Shown: positions 46,750-55,647 of the stretch, piece after piece
Numbering within the stretch: the stretch's first letter is position 1
Layout of the letters: every line of letters starts with the position of its first letter
DNA from: Acinetobacter dispersus
GTDB taxonomy: Bacteria; Pseudomonadota; Gammaproteobacteria; Pseudomonadales; Moraxellaceae
NCBI RefSeq assembly: GCF_009884975.1
Contig: NZ_CP041970.1
Location: forward strand, 1,736,001 to 1,800,000
DNA: 64,000 bases
Reading direction: 5' to 3'
The notes under the pieces: generated by a model
Told to the model about the DNA's origin: nothing
Seen by the model: only the letters and a program-made list of their open reading frames with translations
Databases searched by the model: none
Position numbers and translations under genes: made by a program

Positions 46750-47526
46750 ATGGCGGTTATTTTTCTAGAATCAAAAGACAATGCAAAAATTAAACATTTG
46801 CGTGGGTTAATCGAGCTCAATAGTGCTCGAAAGAAACATCAACAAACTGTTCTAGAAGGTACACATCTTTGTTTAGCTTGGTTACAACAACAGAAAAAAC
46901 TATTTTCTTTATTTACCACTGAACAAGCATTAGAACATCCTGATTTACAAGAAGTCATCGAACTACACCAAGGTCATGTCTTCGTTATTAGTGAAGTGCT
47001 ATATAAAGATTTAAGTACTTTAGGTACCACCTTACCTTGCTTAGCCATTATTGATCTTCCCAAAACATCAATGACAATTGATTTTAATGTAGATACTTTA
47101 ATCCTAGAAAATATTCAAGATCCAGGTAATGTTGGAACATTACTCCGTTCAGCTGCCGCTGCAAACATCAAACAAGTAATTTGTACGCAAGGCTCAGCAA
47201 CGCTCTGGTCTCCGCGTGTACTTAGAGCAGGTATGGGTGCCCATTTTAGTTTGCATTGTTTTGAAAACTTTCAGTTATCAGACATTCTTCCAAAATTTCA
47301 AATTCCTGTTTTAGTGACGAGTTCACATCAATCGACCAGTCTGTATGCACAAGATTTAACACAACCTTGTGTTTGGATTTTAGGTAACGAAGGTCAAGGT
47401 GCAAGTGATTATGCATTAGAGCATGCAAAAGCAGTTGCCATCCCTCAACCAGGTGGGCAAGAGTCGCTCAATGTTGCAATTGCAGGATCAATTTGCTTTT
47501 TTGAAATGGTTCGCCAACGTCAGTAA
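46750..47526 (+). CDS. SpoU/TrmH-family RNA 2'-O-methyltransferase
   Basis: The 258-residue product (ATG at 46750; an ATG at 46735 lies in the fbp terminator) has an N-terminal RNA-binding L30e-like part (KHLRGLIELNSARKKHQQTVLEG) and the trefoil-knot SPOUT domain: NPGNVGTLLRSA, ILGNEGQGAS and IPQPGGQESLNVAIAGS. This is the TrmH/RlmB-type group; which rRNA or tRNA position it modifies is not clear. Confidence 0.9.
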   Translation: MAVIFLESKDNAKIKHLRGLIELNSARKKHQQTVLEGTHLCLAWLQQQKKLFSLFTTEQALEHPDLQEVIELHQGHVFVISEVLYKDLSTLGTTLPCLAIIDLPKTSMTIDFNVDTLILENIQDPGNVGTLLRSAAAANIKQVICTQGSATLWSPRVLRAGMGAHFSLHCFENFQLSDILPKFQIPVLVTSSHQSTSLYAQDLTQPCVWILGNEGQGASDYALEHAKAVAIPQPGGQESLNVAIAGSICFFEMVRQRQ

Positions 47527-47663
47527 AACGTTAAATTATTTTAAATACGATTTTTTTACTGAGAAAATCAATTACACTACTAAAAATAATTGCTTAAGTT
47601 GTCAACGCGCCCACCAGTTTCAACGTTATATGATTAATGAATTGGAATTAATGGTGGGTATCC

Positions 47664-48302
47664 ATGACAGGATTTTCCATCTCTATGGATTTAGCACCGA
47701 AACAGGCTCGAACCGAAACCAGTACTGATCGCAGTACGGTTGAACAACGTCTGCGTTTTTTTATGCAAGACGTTACAGGTCGTGCCTTGGTTATGATGGA
47801 AAGTGCAACTCAAGGACAACAAGGCATTGCCATGGATTTAGTACAGGAAGCCTTTATTTCCTTACATAAATCATATGCTGATAAAAATATAGAAGAATGG
47901 TACCCCCTGTTCTACACCATTTTAAATAACAAACTCCAAGACTGGAGACGTAAAGAAGCGCGTCGTGCGAGCCCCTTCTCATTATTCAAAAAGATTAGTT
48001 TAGATGATGACGAGGAAATTATTGATGTTGTAGATGAATCAACCCCGAACCCTTTTGATTTTCTTGATCAAGAAGTGACGATGGAAGAAATTCAAGCAGC
48101 AGTCAATCAACTACCAGTCCGTCAACAACAAGCATTTATGCTAAGAGCATGGGAAGGCTTTGATACGATGACTACAGCTCAAATTATGGATTGCAGTGAA
48201 GGCAGTGTAAAAACACATTACCACCGTGCAATTCAGGGACTCAGAATTGCTCTAGAGCATTTAAACCCACATACGGGAGGATCATCAGATGAAGAAAGAT
48301 GA
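47664..48302 (+). CDS. ECF-type RNA polymerase sigma factor
   Basis: The 212-residue protein has sigma-70 region 2 (about 35-105, DLVQEAFISLHKSYADKN, then LQDWRRKEARR) and region 4 (about 140-195, VNQLPVRQQQAFMLRAWEGFDTMTTAQIMDCSEGSVKTHYHRAIQGL), with no regions 1.1 or 3. It is the ECF pattern. It overlaps the downstream candidate anti-sigma gene by 14 bp. The stimulus and target promoters are unknown. ATG at 47664 has a weak ribosome site; the ATG at residue 8 is an alternative. Confidence 0.9.
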   Translation: MTGFSISMDLAPKQARTETSTDRSTVEQRLRFFMQDVTGRALVMMESATQGQQGIAMDLVQEAFISLHKSYADKNIEEWYPLFYTILNNKLQDWRRKEARRASPFSLFKKISLDDDEEIIDVVDESTPNPFDFLDQEVTMEEIQAAVNQLPVRQQQAFMLRAWEGFDTMTTAQIMDCSEGSVKTHYHRAIQGLRIALEHLNPHTGGSSDEER

Positions 48303-48612
48303 ATTCACCAAACAAGTAACATCTAAACTTGACCAACTTGCCAGAGAGCAGCATCACAACAAAATGCTGGTGATGAATCATGTTCTCGATACTGTCCAGA
48401 AGAAACCAACTTCTTATTACAGTGTTTGGAAAATGACAGGTTTTGCATTTGCCGCTGCAATTATGGGCATTGTTGTTCTACCGAGTTCCTTGCAATTGGC
48501 AGATCAGCCACAAAACCAAGTTGTCGTGAATCCAAAGCTTTCACCACAAATGGTTGAAGATATGGAAATGTTATTGGTCTTGGGTGAGGATAAAGTTCCA
48601 CATGGCAGCTAA
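48289..48612 (+). CDS. Candidate single-span anti-sigma factor (DUF3619-like)
   Basis: The 107-residue product has a charged cytoplasmic N-terminus (KKDEFTKQVTSKLDQLAREQ), one membrane span (about 46-66) and a short periplasmic tail ending GEDKVPHGS. Overlap with the sigma factor gene upstream and the downstream gene, together with this layout, fits an anti-sigma regulator. It is smaller than typical RseA-like proteins and lacks a recognised zinc motif, so the call rests on context. Confidence 0.65.
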   Translation: MKKDEFTKQVTSKLDQLAREQHHNKMLVMNHVLDTVQKKPTSYYSVWKMTGFAFAAAIMGIVVLPSSLQLADQPQNQVVVNPKLSPQMVEDMEMLLVLGEDKVPHGS

Positions 48613-48991
48613 AAAACTAGCACTTGTTGTGTGTACACTCGGCTTATTACAAACCAGTTTTGCTGGCTCTGAGCGCTTTTGGGTATTTTCTAAGCCCAAT
48701 AAACCAGCAACAGAAGAAGCTTGGGATGACCTATCACCTGAAGAGCAACGCGTTTTAATTAAACGCTATCAAACCTTAAAAGAAATTCCAACCAATCAAA
48801 GCTCACAACTGCAACAACGCATGGAATGGTTTACACAACTACCAGAAGACGAAAAACAGAAAATGCGTGATGTGTGGCAAAAAATGAGTACTCAAGAGCG
48901 CAATACACTACGTAAACGTATGCAAAATGCCAGCACTGAAGAACGTGTAAATATTAGAGAAGAATACCTCACCAAATATGCTGAGCATTAA
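48602..48991 (+). CDS. DUF3106-like secreted protein of the ECF operon
   Basis: From the ATG at 48602 the product has 129 residues with a signal peptide (cut after SFAGS, about 21). The mature part repeats LSPEEQRVL, LPEDEKQKM and MSTQERNTL, with an aromatic-acidic-helical pattern typical of DUF3106. It overlaps the upstream gene by 11 bp, so all three genes of the operon are translationally coupled. In this family the secreted protein may sense or bind something for the anti-sigma factor; that is inference. Confidence 0.75.
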   Translation: MAAKKLALVVCTLGLLQTSFAGSERFWVFSKPNKPATEEAWDDLSPEEQRVLIKRYQTLKEIPTNQSSQLQQRMEWFTQLPEDEKQKMRDVWQKMSTQERNTLRKRMQNASTEERVNIREEYLTKYAEH

Positions 48992-49020
48992 CTTTTTATT
49001 TCTATACATATTTAAGATAA

Positions 49021-49047
49021 AAATAGCGCCATTTAGGCGCTATTTTT
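49021..49047. terminator. Bidirectional terminator between the ECF operon and the CSLREA genes
   Basis: AAATAGCGCC and GGCGCTATTT pair perfectly around ATTTA, with A and T runs outside. The two operons converge on it. Confidence 0.8.
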
Positions 49048-49060
49048 ATCTTTGATATAT

Positions 49061-51586
49061 TTATTTTCTAAAACGACGATAAGCTAATAATCCAAATAAT
49101 CCAAATACAGAATAAAAGCCAAAGCTACCACCACCGCTGCTAGCAGAGCGTGTATCATCAGTGGTTGTAGCCGTACTAATAGTTCGTACGGTCGCTACAT
49201 TTGATGACAGACCATCAGCATCATATACCTGATATTTAAAATCGAAATTAAATGGGTTAAATGCATTTACTTCCTGCACATAAATATTTCCGCCATAACA
49301 TGTTAGTTTTTGATCAGGTTCAGGACAGGCTCCTTGGCGATCAGCAGAGATACTCAGATCTCTAGGTACATTCGTCAAACGAATTGGTAACTCGATCCCT
49401 TCCCGATTCTTCCAAAATTGAGATTTATTTGGATTTTTTTCTGGCCCAACCCCACCTTCACCGGTATCGCCATTATCGTTAGCAAAGTTCAATAAATTCA
49501 GACTTAACTTTTGTTTTTCCTTATACTTGAACGTTAAGGATGTATCTTTTGCCACAGGTGCAATATTTGTAAATTCAGCCTTGATTAGTCCTGACGATTT
49601 TACACTGCTATCTGAAATTAATGTAATGGTATATTTGCAAAAAATTTTATCCCCAGCTTGAGTAATACTATCATCCTTACGATAAAAAATAATTTGCTGT
49701 AGATCTGCATTCCACTTACATACTAAATTTGGAATATCTCCCTTATCTATATCAGTAACAGCATCATTAACTTGGCCTTTCCCCAATGGTTCCGTCGTAA
49801 CACGATACAAGTCAGGGGTAAAAAATCTTAGCTTATAACTCCCATCAGTTTGCTTCACATCTTCTGGTAGGGGTAATTGATAGTTTTGCAACCCAATATA
49901 AATGGCACGATATTTCAAACTCTCTTTTCTTTTTTCCTCAATATTAAAACTATCCAACAATTTCTTATATTGATCCAACCGAGACTTATAATAAGTTAAA
50001 AAATCAGGATTATTGGGATTTTTCACCATATTATCAAAGAAATCATATTGTTCCTGATACCCAGAAATCATATTACTGATTGAGGTATTTGATAAATCCG
50101 TTAAATCACCAGCAACAAATCGCATCAACTCAATTGAACCAATATCACACGTATTACGCGCATTCGGATCATAATATAAAGTCCCATCAGTAATACGAGC
50201 AAGACCACGTTGATCTGTTGGACTACAATTCGAAACACCTGTGTCTAACAATCCAACTAATTTTGTCTTATCACCATCCTTCACAGGAATTGCATTTTTC
50301 TCAGGATAGTACACAGGCAAAAATGCAGTATGTTCTGTCGGTTTTTGTAAGGGTCCCAATACAGTTCGAATATTCTCAACTGGTGTCAAATTAATATTGG
50401 TTTTATTCTCCTTTAGTGATTCCTTTGGTATATCACATATGTTTTTAATCAACGGTGTTGAATTCTCTTCCCTTAATGCAAGAGCATTATATTGAACCTT
50501 CAGACCTACTTTTTCTTGTTCCGCTGCGGCACCCAATAAATATCGGCAAGCATAACTATTATCTCCTCCATTATAGGCAATGATATTAAATGCTAATGTC
50601 TTATCACCTAATTTATCGTATAGCAGTGTAGTAAAAGCATTATTCTCAACAATTGTATTACTTGTGAGCGTCAATTTACTGGTACCACTCAAAATACTAG
50701 AAGGATCATCTGGTTTAGGATCTGTACCAGCTTTAGTATCGCCTGAGAATTTAATGAGATTCCCAGTGGTTGTATTTACAGTATTTTGAGCAATCGTGTT
50801 ATTACTTGCGTCAACTGTAGCTACTCCACAAAATTCAAACATATTTTTTGAGTTGGTAGAACCGTTATTAATAAAACTATTCGCAAGAAGGCTTATTACA
50901 TGTGTTGAGTACCCAAGGTCGTTCTTACAACTCATGGCAAGTACACTACCATTTTCAGCCTGGTTCCCTTGAACTAAGCTTTTAGATAATGTTAATGATG
51001 AAGATGGTCCTGCTAAAAAGATAGCCCCGCCTTCTTTAGCACGTGAATTTAGAATTTGCGTACTTTGCAATAAGACATCCGCTCCAGCATAAATTGTACC
51101 GCCTAGATCCGTGGTATTGCCCCCAGTCAAAATCAGATTACTTAACGTTAAGGCACTCTTTCCAATAGTTGTATTAAAAATACGACTATTCTCAGCTTTA
51201 ATTGTTGTTTGTAATTGAATCTGCGCAGGATATTGATTCACAACATCATTTAATAAAACATTTTTACCCTGCCAATCCACAGGGCTTGCTCCAATAATTG
51301 AAATATTGACACTTGGAGTTAATTCTTTATTAAGTGTATATGTTCCTTTTTCAAGTTGAATAACTTTTTGGCTTGTCGGTGACATATCTGTCACTGGACA
51401 ACCACCAAAGGATACTCGCTCAGCAGCCGTTTTTATTGCCTCTCTTAACGAACAAGCATTTAGATTCCCGCCATCCTCATCTTCAAAAGTTGTGACCTTT
51501 ATTGGGATACTACTCGTTGCAGCTAATAATGGCATTGTTGCCAGCATCATCGTCGCCAATAATGTTTTTTTATAATGTTGTTTCAT
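49061..51586 (-). CDS. Exported CSLREA-domain protein with GlyGly-CTERM (rhombotarget A-like)
   Basis: The 841-residue product has a signal peptide (about 1-22), a CSLREA motif (NACSLREAIKTA, about 43-54) typical of secreted parallel beta-helix/autotransporter-like surface proteins, and repeated Asn/Ser/Thr-rich strands (for example LTLSNLILTGGNTTD) suggestive of a right-handed beta helix up to about residue 380. The C-terminus SSGGGSFGFYSVFGLFGLLAYRRFRK is a GlyGly-CTERM tail: Gly run, one hydrophobic helix, basic end. These tails are processed by rhombosortase, an intramembrane protease, in the pathway known from Acinetobacter. The homologue called rhombotarget A fits. It is translated with the next gene, 17 bp apart. 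Confidence 0.8.
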   Translation of the reverse strand: MKQHYKKTLLATMMLATMPLLAATSSIPIKVTTFEDEDGGNLNACSLREAIKTAAERVSFGGCPVTDMSPTSQKVIQLEKGTYTLNKELTPSVNISIIGASPVDWQGKNVLLNDVVNQYPAQIQLQTTIKAENSRIFNTTIGKSALTLSNLILTGGNTTDLGGTIYAGADVLLQSTQILNSRAKEGGAIFLAGPSSSLTLSKSLVQGNQAENGSVLAMSCKNDLGYSTHVISLLANSFINNGSTNSKNMFEFCGVATVDASNNTIAQNTVNTTTGNLIKFSGDTKAGTDPKPDDPSSILSGTSKLTLTSNTIVENNAFTTLLYDKLGDKTLAFNIIAYNGGDNSYACRYLLGAAAEQEKVGLKVQYNALALREENSTPLIKNICDIPKESLKENKTNINLTPVENIRTVLGPLQKPTEHTAFLPVYYPEKNAIPVKDGDKTKLVGLLDTGVSNCSPTDQRGLARITDGTLYYDPNARNTCDIGSIELMRFVAGDLTDLSNTSISNMISGYQEQYDFFDNMVKNPNNPDFLTYYKSRLDQYKKLLDSFNIEEKRKESLKYRAIYIGLQNYQLPLPEDVKQTDGSYKLRFFTPDLYRVTTEPLGKGQVNDAVTDIDKGDIPNLVCKWNADLQQIIFYRKDDSITQAGDKIFCKYTITLISDSSVKSSGLIKAEFTNIAPVAKDTSLTFKYKEKQKLSLNLLNFANDNGDTGEGGVGPEKNPNKSQFWKNREGIELPIRLTNVPRDLSISADRQGACPEPDQKLTCYGGNIYVQEVNAFNPFNFDFKYQVYDADGLSSNVATVRTISTATTTDDTRSASSGGGSFGFYSVFGLFGLLAYRRFRK

Positions 51587-51602
51587 CTCATCACATCCCT
51601 GA

Positions 51603-53489
51603 TTACGATTTAAAACGGCGTATTCCTACTAACCCTAATAACATTAAAATCGCCCCCACACCAAAGCTACCAACATTTACTGTTTTACTTTGGAAATCAT
51701 TGGGTGGAGCTTGATCAATATTTGTCGGAATATCAATATAATAACTAGTCGCATCGTTAAAACGTGTGATCGTTGTCATAACCCTTAACTTAAACATGTC
51801 TTGTCCATGCCAATTGCTATAAGGAACGTATGTCACATTGCCATCTTGATCTAGAGTCAACTTACCTTTTGAAGGTATATGAAGATTCTGAACGATTTCT
51901 AAACAACCTGGTTGCCAAGGTTGCCCATCAGCACGCTTACCTAACTTTGCTTCGCATGAAACCGGATCAAGTAGTTCACCATCAGCCAAACTATCAACAA
52001 TACTAAATTTTGCAATTTGATTATAAAGAAGATCCATACCATTGGTTGGGATATTGCTACGATCAATCAGTAATTCGACTGCGCCCAAATCACATAGCTC
52101 ATCAAGTCCACTGCGTTTCTTACCACGTTGATCAGAACCTTCACAGGCCGCTAAACTATATGTTGTTCCATCACTATAAATTCTCCCTCTATTCACTATC
52201 GGAGAGTCAGCCGCACTTAAATAAGATGTTAATAATCGTGGTTTAAAAAAACCTAACATTTGTTCTTTTGGTGTGTAATATGGGCAAAGTAACCCTTTGG
52301 CAGGTGGGGCTGCACACAAGCCTTCATCGTTTGTACCACCAGCAATCAATTTTTGCTCTGGATCATTTTGATTCCAGATTACATTGGGTAAACATTTAGT
52401 CGTTTCAAAGCCTTTACATTCAGATGTTGTAAAATTACTTTGTACAATACTAGTATCATCGGATGTGCTACTAAAATCATTATTCCCATTCGAAACAATA
52501 ATACTATTCGATATATAAGCACTTGGATACTCTTTTACTACATCTTTTTTCACACCATCTACATCTGTTTGTGTAGTCACCTTCCACTTTAACGACTGTA
52601 AATATAATCCTGCAGCATTTTTAATAATCGTATTATTATTGAGAGTCATACCCTCACGAATATTAGCAACATAACCACCTTTATTATGAAAAATAGTACT
52701 ATTTTTTATGCTAGCGAAGCCCGTTAATAATGCTCCACCTATTGTGTCATTATTAAGTCCCTCTTGCACATATAGTAATGCACCTGCTGGGCCTGCAGCC
52801 CCCTCATTATCACGCATCACAGATTGTGTGATCACATACCTTGGCATTTCGCTATAAATGATCGCACCCTGATCAGCCTTATTTCCTTGTAAGATACTGT
52901 TATTAATCGCAACATATCCAGCAGTATTTTTAACATCAGCAGAAGTACCAACGTTATAAATTGCGCCACCTTTATTGGCTAAACCACCCGCTAACCTAGA
53001 ATATTGGATTGATAATGCTTCACGATTAAGAATTAAACCCCCATCATTTACTTTAGTAGATGAACCTTGCAGATCTAATTCTATAAAGTTAACGACCATT
53101 AAAGCTTTTTCTACATCACCATCATCAATAACAAAAAGACGATCCTTTCCAACCATCTTAATTGTCGCATTATTAAGCCCTTTAGTACTGTTAAAGTCAG
53201 TACTTACTTCTGACTGAATAGTTGTTGTAGCTTTAATATTTAATGCTGAGTTCAGCTGATAAGTCTGATTACGCTTTAAAATAATCACAGAAGAAGAATC
53301 TTTACTACCACATCCGTGATAACCATTCTCAAACTCTTTTTTACTTCTTTGATTCAAAAACTCTACAGCATTTCGTAACGAGCAACCGGTATAATTCTCT
53401 TCATCGAGTAACGTCGTGACTTGAATATCCGCAGAATATGCGTGTCCAGTAATCGCAAATAAAGCGCAGGCAAGCGTCCGTTTGAGCAT
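51603..53489 (-). CDS. Second exported CSLREA-type protein, GlyGly-CTERM-like tail
   Basis: The 628-residue product has a signal peptide (about 1-19, cut after GHAYSAD), the motif TGCSLRNAVEFL in place of CSLREA, and beta-helix-like repeats with stretches such as AIYNVGTSADV and IVVSNGN. The C-terminus NVGSFGVGAILMLLGLVGIRRFKS has the hydrophobic helix and basic end of a sorting tail, but lacks the double Gly, so it is a variant. The gene is immediately upstream of the larger relative; the pair is paralogous or at least co-acquired. Confidence 0.72.
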   Translation of the reverse strand: MLKRTLACALFAITGHAYSADIQVTTLLDEENYTGCSLRNAVEFLNQRSKKEFENGYHGCGSKDSSSVIILKRNQTYQLNSALNIKATTTIQSEVSTDFNSTKGLNNATIKMVGKDRLFVIDDGDVEKALMVVNFIELDLQGSSTKVNDGGLILNREALSIQYSRLAGGLANKGGAIYNVGTSADVKNTAGYVAINNSILQGNKADQGAIIYSEMPRYVITQSVMRDNEGAAGPAGALLYVQEGLNNDTIGGALLTGFASIKNSTIFHNKGGYVANIREGMTLNNNTIIKNAAGLYLQSLKWKVTTQTDVDGVKKDVVKEYPSAYISNSIIVSNGNNDFSSTSDDTSIVQSNFTTSECKGFETTKCLPNVIWNQNDPEQKLIAGGTNDEGLCAAPPAKGLLCPYYTPKEQMLGFFKPRLLTSYLSAADSPIVNRGRIYSDGTTYSLAACEGSDQRGKKRSGLDELCDLGAVELLIDRSNIPTNGMDLLYNQIAKFSIVDSLADGELLDPVSCEAKLGKRADGQPWQPGCLEIVQNLHIPSKGKLTLDQDGNVTYVPYSNWHGQDMFKLRVMTTITRFNDATSYYIDIPTNIDQAPPNDFQSKTVNVGSFGVGAILMLLGLVGIRRFKS

Positions 53490-53601
53490 ACCGATCTCCT
53501 TCTTTTTTCATTTTTCTTCGTATTACAAACTAGGTGTTTGCAACCACATTCCTTTGTGCGTACTTTGTCATAGCTCTCGAAATTACTCAAGAAATTTTAT
53601 G

Positions 53602-54300
53602 CTATTGGCGATATTCATCAATCAAGGCATAAATTTGCTTAAGTGTTGTATTTGAAAGCTTAGTTTTTTCGCCTTTTAGCATTTTCTCAAGTTGAGCCAA
53701 TGTTTGTAATAATACTGATGCCTGATGCGGTCCATTACTGAGTAGATAATCTACAATTTGTTGATCAAAATGAATCCCTCGACGCGTCATCACCGATTGC
53801 AATAAAGCTTGTCGATCGATATACGAGCTACCATTGGGTACTTTGACACTAACGGCTTGGGTTAACCTAGATTGTAAATCTGGCAATTCAAGCTTAAGTT
53901 CGATTGGCGCAACACGAGATGAAAAGACCAACTGTCCTTCATGATTATTCATTAAATGAAAAACGGCCTTCTGCCAATGCGGAACCCCACTGATCGCGTC
54001 AATATCATCTAGAGCAACTAAATCATAAAACTCTAACGATGTAATCGCTTCAATCGGCGCATCTAATAATTCTAATAACGAGACCTTAATTGCTGGTCGG
54101 CCTAGTTCTAGGTATGAATCACAAATTGCCGAAAGCAAATGGCTCTTCCCCGTACCAGCACCACCATATACATAAAATCGGCTGACTAAGCCTGCATGTA
54201 ACTGTCTGACTGCATCAACCACAGGTCCCCAACCCGGACCCGAAAAATCACTGATTCGAGCATCGAGTTGTGGTTCTATATCCAGTTGTAGTTGACGCAT
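53602..54300 (-). CDS. hda: DnaA regulatory inactivator Hda
   Basis: Hda stimulates hydrolysis of DnaA-bound ATP after replication starts. The 232-residue protein is a DnaA-like AAA+ domain: QLQLDIEPQLDARISDF (clamp-binding motif region, QL-like), Walker A GGAGTGKSHLL, Walker B LVALDDIDAI, and sensor-type arginines in SRLTQAVSVKV. It is followed downstream by the PerM-type transporter upstream in this orientation, in the conserved purM-perM-hda gene set of Gammaproteobacteria. Confidence 0.9.
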   Translation of the reverse strand: MRQLQLDIEPQLDARISDFSGPGWGPVVDAVRQLHAGLVSRFYVYGGAGTGKSHLLSAICDSYLELGRPAIKVSLLELLDAPIEAITSLEFYDLVALDDIDAISGVPHWQKAVFHLMNNHEGQLVFSSRVAPIELKLELPDLQSRLTQAVSVKVPNGSSYIDRQALLQSVMTRRGIHFDQQIVDYLLSNGPHQASVLLQTLAQLEKMLKGEKTKLSNTTLKQIYALIDEYRQ

Positions 54301-54320
54301 ATATTTAATGAGTTCCTCAA

Positions 54321-55514
54321 TTACTTTAAGTCATTCGAGTTTGAAGTATCTGTATCTTGAGAGTTTTTAATTTGAATATCAAGCTCTACATGACTAGTTT
54401 CAACATTTATATGCTGAGTTTCACCTTCTGCTAAAACAACTTCAGCAGGTAATCCATATAAGGGACTTTTCTCATAATTATCACGGGCATGTTTTAATAG
54501 CACAACAATGACAGCAGCTACAGGCAATGCAATCAACATACCGAGGAAACCACCCAACTGCGCGCCTGCCAATACAGCGAAAACAACAGCTACAGGAGAT
54601 AAGCCAATTTTATCCCCCAACAAGAATGGTTGAAGAATATAGCCTTCAACCATTTGCCCAATCATAAACACAACTCCAACCAGAAGAAGCTGCGTCCAGT
54701 CCAACCCAAACTGGAACAATGTTGCAATCACGGCAGCGATAATTCCGACACCAAAACCTAAATAAGGAATGATACTTGCCAAACCAGCAATCATACCGAT
54801 GATTAAACCGACTTCTAGACCAATTAGTTGTAATCCAACCGCATAAACAATCCCCAATAAAAGCATTACAAGGAATTGGCCTTTTACAAAGGCACCCAAC
54901 ACACTGTGGCATTCACGAACGATTGTTAAAGTTGAAGCTTCATAAGGACGTGGAATTAAACGTCTAAAGCTTTGCAGCATTCTCTCCCAGTCTAGCAGGA
55001 AGTAGAATGAAATAATTGGAATCAGGATAACGACCCCACCAATTTGGATAAAGTTCAAGCCAGATTGGGCAACTTTTAATGCCATGGTTTGAATACTATC
55101 AGCACTATAATTAGTCTGAATATAATCCATCAATGCTTTGGTAATCTGCTCTGTATCAATTTCCATGGGTACAACATTAAAAGTATGTGATACCCACGGC
55201 AAGAAAGTTGCATTAATCCAATGGATACCCGCAGGAATACTATCCCGCGCATACATTAATTGCTTCCAGATCAACGGTACAAGGAACCACAAAACCATGG
55301 TCAAGGTCACACCAATACCAATAAATACGATACTGATGGCCAGCCAACGCGGCAATTTAATTTTTACAAGAACATCGACCAGTGGACTAAATAAATAGGC
55401 AATAAAAAAAGCACCTACAAAAGGAATCACAATGGGCTTCAATAGATAGAGCACCCAAAGAAATAATGCGAGCCCAGCGATGATAAAGATACGACGTAGT
55501 ACCTGATCTTGCAT
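54321..55514 (-). CDS. PerM/AI-2E family transporter
   Basis: The 397-residue protein has about seven to eight hydrophobic spans in the AI-2E exporter family pattern: KPIVIPFVGAFFIAYLFSPLVDVLVK near the start and the central block GLASIIPYLGFGVGIIAA, then a Gly-rich IALPVAAVIVVLL near the end. The C-terminal tail is soluble and acidic. Substrate unknown; family members are linked to autoinducer-2 or Na+/H+ handling. It lies between hda and purM, its usual neighbours. Confidence 0.88.
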   Translation of the reverse strand: MQDQVLRRIFIIAGLALFLWVLYLLKPIVIPFVGAFFIAYLFSPLVDVLVKIKLPRWLAISIVFIGIGVTLTMVLWFLVPLIWKQLMYARDSIPAGIHWINATFLPWVSHTFNVVPMEIDTEQITKALMDYIQTNYSADSIQTMALKVAQSGLNFIQIGGVVILIPIISFYFLLDWERMLQSFRRLIPRPYEASTLTIVRECHSVLGAFVKGQFLVMLLLGIVYAVGLQLIGLEVGLIIGMIAGLASIIPYLGFGVGIIAAVIATLFQFGLDWTQLLLVGVVFMIGQMVEGYILQPFLLGDKIGLSPVAVVFAVLAGAQLGGFLGMLIALPVAAVIVVLLKHARDNYEKSPLYGLPAEVVLAEGETQHINVETSHVELDIQIKNSQDTDTSNSNDLK

Positions 55515-55616
55515 AAAATCTAGCCTTTTCTTGTGTAATCGTTATAAAAGAAAAAAAATTTAATTAAAGATAGCATTTTCGAGCATAAATAACATAAGAG
55601 TTTCGTATATTCAGGT

Positions 55617-55622
55617 TATAAT
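55617..55622 (+). promoter_or_regulatory. -10 box for purM
   Basis: TATAAT lies 25 bp before the purM ATG, in GGTTATAATC. A matching -35 is not clear. The leader then has a CCGC/GCGG mini-hairpin and a GGAG ribosome site 10 bp before the start. Confidence 0.45.
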
Positions 55623-55647
55623 CTGCCGCCACTGCGGAGACTTCACT

